A program made the translations under genes and the position numbers. Below are positions 12,889 to 16,663 of a stretch of DNA of 16,663 nucleotides, in pieces. Position 1 is the first letter of the stretch. Each line of letters begins with the position of its first letter. The stretch is from CAYWFF01 sp964458085 (lineage in GTDB: Bacteria > Patescibacteriota > Microgenomatia > UBA8517). The stretch lies in the NCBI GenBank assembly GCA_964458085.1, contig CAYWFF010000022.1:1-16663 (forward strand). Direction: 5' to 3'. The notes below the pieces were generated by a model. It did no database searches. It saw nothing but the letters and a program-made list of their open reading frames with translations, and had not been told where the DNA came from.

Positions 12889-13524
12889 ATGTCCCAAAAT
12901 AAAAACCAGAAAAATCAGCAAAAGGTCAAATACCAGAACCCAATAGAAACATTAAAAGATATCGGGGCTTCTACTGTGAATGGGTTGGGGAAAGATATTT
13001 TGGGTCAGATGCCCGATGACTTCATGGATCATCTTTTCGGTCCTCCACCCGCAAAAAAATACACCGGTGAAATCACTCAAGGCGAATCCATTGAAATGGC
13101 TCAGGTAATGTCCGGAAAACAAGAACTGATATCAAACGAACGCAAACAATTAACTTTCGAAAGAAGATTATTTGAAGAAGAACGCTCAAGAGTTGAAAAA
13201 AAATCTAATGAATTAAAAATTCAACTCAAGATGCTTATGGACGAACTTTTAGCAGTTGCCAAACAAACTGAAGGACTTGCAGAAGAAGTAGAAGTTGCTG
13301 CCATGCAAGCACCCGCAGATCCCGGAGTTTACCATCTTATCTTTTTTGAAAAATTATTAGAATTTATGAAATCATTTAGGAAAAAGATTGAAGAGGCTAG
13401 AGTATGGCTTCACGGCGCCAACAAACGTGCAGGCAAAAAGAATATGTGGGGGCAAAATTACAAGAAGAGCGGTGGAAAGTATTTGCTTTCCAGTGAACAC
13501 TATCTCCAGCGTTCTGCAGGATAA
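12889..13524 (+). CDS. Coiled-coil protein of a Patescibacteria family of unknown function
   Basis: A 211-residue cytoplasmic protein. A polar Gln/Asn/Lys-rich N-terminus (1-18) is followed by a Gly-containing helix (NPIETLKDIGAS onward), the motif MPDDFMDHLFGPPP (41-54), a coiled coil rich in Glu, Lys and Arg (about 77-140), and a conserved-looking C-terminus, RVWLHGANKRAGKKNMWGQN (171-190), ending in SGGKYLLSSEHYLQRSAG. I associate this C-terminus with a protein family of this bacterial group (I believe DUF5660, unverified). Role unknown. The next operon starts 12 nt downstream with its own promoter. Confidence 0.75.
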   Translation: MSQNKNQKNQQKVKYQNPIETLKDIGASTVNGLGKDILGQMPDDFMDHLFGPPPAKKYTGEITQGESIEMAQVMSGKQELISNERKQLTFERRLFEEERSRVEKKSNELKIQLKMLMDELLAVAKQTEGLAEEVEVAAMQAPADPGVYHLIFFEKLLEFMKSFRKKIEEARVWLHGANKRAGKKNMWGQNYKKSGGKYLLSSEHYLQRSAG

Positions 13525-13535
13525 AACAGTTCTTC

Positions 13536-13565
13536 TTGACAAAGTTAAGTCTCATTTACTACAAT
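13536..13565 (+). promoter_or_regulatory. Promoter of the attenuated ligase/M20 operon
   Basis: TTGACA (13536-13541), 18-bp spacer, TACAAT (13560-13565). Start about 13572, 7 nt before the leader-peptide ATG. Confidence 0.78.
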
Positions 13566-13578
13566 ACTTCCCAATAAC

Positions 13579-13656
13579 ATGAATTTTTGGTATCTCATCA
13601 TTATGGTCGTCCTCTTTACGGGGATGGTCAAACGTGGTGAGAAACTAATGATATAA
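13579..13656 (+). CDS. Putative 25-codon leader peptide
   Basis: ATG 13579 to TAA 13654-13656. The peptide begins MNFWYLIIMVVLF and ends KRGEKLMI. Codons 3-5 are Phe-Trp-Tyr (13585-13593). It lies about 7 nt after the predicted transcription start, as other starts in this window do, and its last codons lie on RNA segment 2 of the attenuator. Its hydrophobic middle could also make it a tiny membrane peptide. The reason to prefer a leader is the alternative hairpin set and terminator that follow it. Confidence 0.55.
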   Translation: MNFWYLIIMVVLFTGMVKRGEKLMI

Positions 13657-13697
13657 AAAAGACCTAAATTTAAAAAAGACATAAACCTCTCACCACG
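13593..13697 (+). promoter_or_regulatory. Attenuator: alternative 1:2 and 2:3 (antiterminator) pairings
   Basis: Segment 1 TCTCATCA (13593-13600) pairs with TGGTGAGA (13635-13642), eight pairs with one G-U. Segment 2 CGTGGTGAGA (13633-13642) pairs perfectly, ten of ten, with segment 3 TCTCACCACG (13688-13697). Segment 3 holds most of the 5' arm and the loop of the terminator, so 2:3 and 3:4 exclude each other. A ribosome stalled at the Phe-Trp-Tyr codons covers segment 1 and leaves segment 2 free (readthrough); one reaching the stop codon covers segment 2 (termination). Confidence 0.65.
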
Positions 13698-13708
13698 AGA
13701 GGTTTTTT
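13684..13708 (+). terminator. Intrinsic terminator of the attenuator (3:4 stem)
   Basis: AACCTCTC (13684-13691), loop ACCAC, GAGAGGTT (13697-13704): eight perfect pairs followed by T's to 13708. It ends 14 nt before the ligase ATG and after the operon promoter, so it must be passed to express the operon. Confidence 0.85.
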
Positions 13709-13722
13709 AGTTTTAAAAAACC

Positions 13723-15420
13723 ATGACCAGAGAACTAGAAAATAAAACATTAGATAGTTTCGCAAAGGTTGCCACTATCCAAAGAAACTCTCGAGAGCTT
13801 ACACCTGATTTCTGGAGAGAAGTTGGTGGTACAATGCACGGACAATTACACGAAACAGGAGTAGTAGCTGTAAAGAATAGAAGGGTTGCGGCTGCCGTAC
13901 GCGGACCAAATTACATCCCCACCTCAGAAGGCTTTGGAGGAAAACAGAGGGAAGTTTTTGTGGAAGAGAGTCTTGCCGTATCCGGACGGGAACCGGGTCT
14001 AAGCCAGCAGATACTAGATTCGCTTGCACAAGGCATAAGTCTGGAGCAGGTTTCACAGAAATTTAACGGTCCTTTAATAGTGGGAGTGGAAACTGAATGT
14101 GTAAAATATTTCCAAAACAGACGAATTAGGGTTGACAGTTCTCACGAAAGTGTAGAACTTACTAAAGGGCAGCATGAAGTAGCTCATGCGCCTGTTTCTG
14201 GCCCACAAGATTATCTAAAAATGAAATCAGGTTACGTCTTAAAAGACTTAAGTACTGCTCTGCATACAGAAACATCAGCCCCGCTTGTGGGGAGGGCAAG
14301 TGAACAGGTACTAAACGACGGCGGAGAACTGGGGCCATATATTCAAATTGTTCAGACTTTTCTTTTAGAAAAACTTTCTCGGGAACACGACCCAGAGGCA
14401 TGGGTAATGTGGGATCAGATTGCCCATAGCGAAGGATTACCCAACATGGAAGTTGTTTTAAATCGTTCAGGATCTTTAGCTCCATGGTTTATGAACGCTT
14501 TACATATGTCTATCGGCTTACCTCATTTTAAAGAAAATGGGCAGAACCGTATCAGAACAGAACAGCTTGTGGGTATGGGAGATCTGATGTGTTCTGAATT
14601 GGGAGCAGTTGCTGGACTTATCACTGCCTCAACTCCCGTTATTTACGGAGTTGAACCTAAAGTGGGAGGAGTTAATATTAGAGACGCTCGGCTCGCCGGG
14701 CGACACCTACTCACCACATCGGGACCCAATAGCCAGCCGCTTTTAACACCTGATAATTTCATTGTAAGGACAACAGAAAATATAGTTTCACAAAGATCGC
14801 ACACAATAGCTAGAGCAGGATATACGAGCGGTTCAAACGGTAGTATTGTAGCTGCAATGCATTCCCAAGCTCGTATAAGGAGTGAGGTGGGATACGGAAA
14901 ATCCGCAAATGCAACCTCAGGCAGAGTAGAAGCAACAGGGTTAGGAGCAACACCAAGTCTGCTGGATCAAGCAGGAGCTTTGGGCTATTTACAACTATTA
15001 GCCGTGCTTGCCTTGGAAGCCGATGCATCAAATATTCCAACGGTTGAACATGCTAAGGATTTAGGCTTAACGGCAGGTGCAGATTTTGATGTAAGAACCT
15101 TAAATAGAGCATTTAATGTAAGTGACGACAATCATCCTAAGGTTGTCCGTGCTTTAATCCAGGCAGAAGCGTTGGTGAATTATATGAGACAAAAATATCC
15201 CAGTTTAGAGGAGTCCTGCCACTATGCCGGGTTGGCTTTAATACGGATTCGATCAACGCCTTCTGGTAGTTTGGGTGATTACCTTCAAAGACCATCAGGA
15301 TCTTTTGCTGATGTTATGAGAAATGAATATAATAGGTGCGGCAAGGATCCCGAAGCATTGGTGGTCAATGTCCACAATTTTCAGCAACAACAAGCTCGAT
15401 TAATTCAAAATTGTATATGA
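13723..15420 (+). CDS. Glutamate-cysteine-ligase-like carboxylate-amine ligase (divergent)
   Basis: A 565-residue cytoplasmic protein. Its core follows the GCS2/glutamine-synthetase-fold ligases in order: GVETE (121-125, cf. GVEEE), LHMSIGLPH (260-268, cf. HVHVGVP), ITASTPVIYG (300-309, cf. ALSASSPFWEG), RDARLAGRH (320-328) and GRVEATGLGATPSLLDQ (400-416, cf. the TVEVR..D.Q strand with its following helix). Such enzymes join an amino acid to an amine or peptide using ATP. About 115 N-terminal residues (HETGVVAVKNRRVAAAVRG region) and about 130 C-terminal residues are not recognised, so this is a distant and longer relative. Substrates unknown. It overlaps the M20 peptidase gene by ATGA and sits behind an attenuator. 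The match is by motif order only. Confidence 0.55.
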   Translation: MTRELENKTLDSFAKVATIQRNSRELTPDFWREVGGTMHGQLHETGVVAVKNRRVAAAVRGPNYIPTSEGFGGKQREVFVEESLAVSGREPGLSQQILDSLAQGISLEQVSQKFNGPLIVGVETECVKYFQNRRIRVDSSHESVELTKGQHEVAHAPVSGPQDYLKMKSGYVLKDLSTALHTETSAPLVGRASEQVLNDGGELGPYIQIVQTFLLEKLSREHDPEAWVMWDQIAHSEGLPNMEVVLNRSGSLAPWFMNALHMSIGLPHFKENGQNRIRTEQLVGMGDLMCSELGAVAGLITASTPVIYGVEPKVGGVNIRDARLAGRHLLTTSGPNSQPLLTPDNFIVRTTENIVSQRSHTIARAGYTSGSNGSIVAAMHSQARIRSEVGYGKSANATSGRVEATGLGATPSLLDQAGALGYLQLLAVLALEADASNIPTVEHAKDLGLTAGADFDVRTLNRAFNVSDDNHPKVVRALIQAEALVNYMRQKYPSLEESCHYAGLALIRIRSTPSGSLGDYLQRPSGSFADVMRNEYNRCGKDPEALVVNVHNFQQQQARLIQNCI

Positions 15421-16487
15421 ATAATATAATTACTTTATCAAAAAAACTAATACGGGTTAACTCAACCAAAGAAAATCTAAAAGGATTAAAAGAGGTTTTG
15501 CAAGTAGCTAAGAACGAACTTTTTGGTTTTGAAACAATAAAATATCAGAATAATTCAACCCCTAGTCTTTTGTTTTCTAACAAAAAGAATGTGACTAATT
15601 TTAAAATTCTACTTAATGCTCATTTGGATGTGGTGCCTGCTAAGGAATATCAATTTAAACCTTTCGAAAGAAAAGGTAAACTCTTTGGCCGGGGAGCGCA
15701 GGATATGAAAGCGGCTGCAGCGGTAGAAATTCTGGTTTTTAAGGAAGTTGCTCCGTTTGTTGATTATCCTCTGGGGTTGCAACTCGTGACAGATGAGGAA
15801 ATAGGCGGCTTTGACGGGACTAAATATCAAGTAGATAAAGGAGTCAGGGCAGACTTTGTAATTGCAGGAGAACCTACGGAATTTGGTATTAACAATAAAG
15901 CTAAGGGTGTAGTTTGGGTAAAAGTTATAACCACAGGTAAAACGGCACACGGCGCTTATCCTTGGGACGGGGAAAACGCTATCACAAAAATGCAGAAAAT
16001 ATTAACCCGGATAAATGACAACTATCCTGTTCCCAAAAAAGAAACCTGGAAAACAACTGTTAATATTGCCTCTATTGAAACTGCCAATAAAACTTTTAAT
16101 AAAATACCAGACATTTGTGAATTATTTCTTGATATACGATACATACCCGAGGAAAGCAGTAATGTTATTAAAAGCATAAAGAATCTGATTGGTTATATGG
16201 GTGAGTTGGAAGTAATAATGAAGGAGCCGTCTCAATTTACTGATCAAAACAATCACTATGTTAATCTTCTGAAAAATGTAACTGAGGATGTTAATAAAGT
16301 TAAAGCGAAAGTTATTGTTAAGCACGGTGGATCTGATGTTCGGCATTTCAACACAGTAGGGTGTGACGGTGTGACGTTTGGACCGATAGGTGGGGGTTTG
16401 CATACAGACAATGAATGGGTGGATATTATAAGTTTGGAAAACTATTATATGATACTCAAGAACTTTCTTCTAAAACACCAGCTCTGA
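15417..16487 (+). CDS. M20-family zinc peptidase (ArgE/DapE/CPG2 type)
   Basis: A 356-residue dinuclear zinc hydrolase cleaving an amide bond next to a carboxylate (deacylase or small-peptide hydrolase). Expected ligands: H69 and D71 in NAHLDVVP, D96 in GRGAQDMK, E127/E128 in TDEEIGG (general base and metal ligand), E152 in AGEPTE, H329 in GLHTDNE. The dimerisation domain begins about 161 and carries TAHGAYPW with H178. All motifs are present. No signal peptide. ATG 15417 overlaps the ligase stop (ATGA), and an earlier in-frame ATG inside the ligase gene (15336) is not needed. Coupling to the ligase suggests the pair makes and breaks, or recycles, the same kind of peptide bond. Confidence 0.88.
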   Translation: MNNIITLSKKLIRVNSTKENLKGLKEVLQVAKNELFGFETIKYQNNSTPSLLFSNKKNVTNFKILLNAHLDVVPAKEYQFKPFERKGKLFGRGAQDMKAAAAVEILVFKEVAPFVDYPLGLQLVTDEEIGGFDGTKYQVDKGVRADFVIAGEPTEFGINNKAKGVVWVKVITTGKTAHGAYPWDGENAITKMQKILTRINDNYPVPKKETWKTTVNIASIETANKTFNKIPDICELFLDIRYIPEESSNVIKSIKNLIGYMGELEVIMKEPSQFTDQNNHYVNLLKNVTEDVNKVKAKVIVKHGGSDVRHFNTVGCDGVTFGPIGGGLHTDNEWVDIISLENYYMILKNFLLKHQL

Positions 16488-16489
16488 CA

Positions 16490-16517
16490 TTGTAATAGCC
16501 TTTAGGTTTGTTATAAT
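16490..16517 (+). promoter_or_regulatory. Promoter of tRNA-Val
   Basis: TTGTAA (16490-16495), 16-bp spacer, TATAAT (16512-16517) preceded by TGT (extended -10). Start about 16524. Confidence 0.65.
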
Positions 16518-16527
16518 AAGTACGCTT

Positions 16528-16579
16528 GGACGCATAGCTCAGATTGGTAAGGAGTCCTTAGCCACCTGAGCAAATTTTT
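16528..16579 (+). other. tRNA-Val 5'-end copy folded as terminator-like leader hairpin
   Basis: GGACGCATAGCTCAGATTGG resembles the start of tRNA-Val (16589) 61 nt upstream. The rest folds differently: GCTCAG (16537-16542) pairs with CTGAGC (16566-16571), enclosing TGG/CCA and TAAG/CTTA with loop GAGTC. AAATTTTT follows, so it could act as a weak terminator between promoter and tRNA. It is either a truncated tRNA or an attenuating leader. Confidence 0.5.
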
Positions 16580-16588
16580 AATACATTT

Positions 16589-16662
16589 GGACGGTTAGCT
16601 CAGTTGGCTAGAGCGCTTTCTTGACGTGAAAGAGGTCGGGGGTTCGAGTCCCTTACCGTCCA
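16589..16662 (+). tRNA. tRNA-Val(GAC)
   Basis: Acceptor GGACGGT (16589-16595) pairs with ACCGTCC (16655-16661), discriminator A16662. Anticodon stem CTTTC/GAAAG closes loop TTGACGT with anticodon GAC (codon GTC). T arm has GGTTCGAGTCC. CCA is not encoded in the visible sequence. Confidence 0.93.
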
Positions 16663-16663
16663 C

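Noticed and set aside
1..16663. CRISPR array, insertion sequence or toxin-antitoxin system
   Set aside because: No regularly spaced long repeats, no transposase or terminal inverted repeats, and no recognisable toxin or antitoxin pair were seen; the small coupled genes at 4098-4375 lack toxin motifs.

Overview
The window looks like a stretch of a Candidate Phyla Radiation (Patescibacteria) chromosome, most likely from the Microgenomates side. This is inferred from gene content, not from a marker gene. The signs are AT-rich DNA, compact genes, a trigger factor lacking its prolyl-isomerase domain, a lamin-tail surface protein with a Pro/Thr stalk, several small one-pass membrane proteins, and a coiled-coil protein of a family I associate with this group. 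TGA is used as a stop (for example at 3370-3372 and 15418-15420), so this is not a TGA=Gly lineage. Shine-Dalgarno sequences are rare. Many genes instead have a -10 element (TATAAT, TATAGT, TACAAT, often as TGnTATAAT) ending 5-12 nt before the start codon, which points to leaderless or near-leaderless mRNAs.

Layout. 1-350: the 3' part of tRNA-Lys and a complete tRNA-Arg. 466-2753: two secreted or anchored lytic-transglycosylase-like cell-wall enzymes flanking a SAM methyltransferase; the second has a strong promoter and a structured leader containing an intrinsic terminator. 2760-3017: three tandem stem-loops and tRNA-Leu. 3073-3875: a coupled pair, a small membrane protein and a DUF192 protein. 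4098-6084: a higher-GC block with two tiny genes, a convergent Y-family DNA polymerase with a clamp-binding motif, and a small DUF6504-like partner gene. 6248-9461: lamin-tail surface protein, an unknown protein and an Nramp-like transporter. 9495-11795: a minus-strand possible PH-fold protein, a secreted alpha/beta hydrolase, a holin-4-type membrane protein and a 65-aa disordered basic protein. 11889-13524: trigger factor and the coiled-coil protein. 13536-16487: an apparent two-gene operon (glutamate-cysteine-ligase-like enzyme plus M20 metallopeptidase). 16490-16663: tRNA-Val.

The strongest unusual signal is in front of the ligase/M20 operon. A canonical promoter is followed by a 25-codon leader peptide containing a Phe-Trp-Tyr run, then by RNA segments that can form the mutually exclusive 1:2, 2:3 and 3:4 pairings of a classical ribosome-controlled attenuator, ending in a terminator 14 nt before the ligase start. 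A second unusual signal is that both the tRNA-Arg and tRNA-Val genes are preceded, 60-61 nt upstream, by a copy of their own 5' end folded into a stem-loop just downstream of an extended -10.
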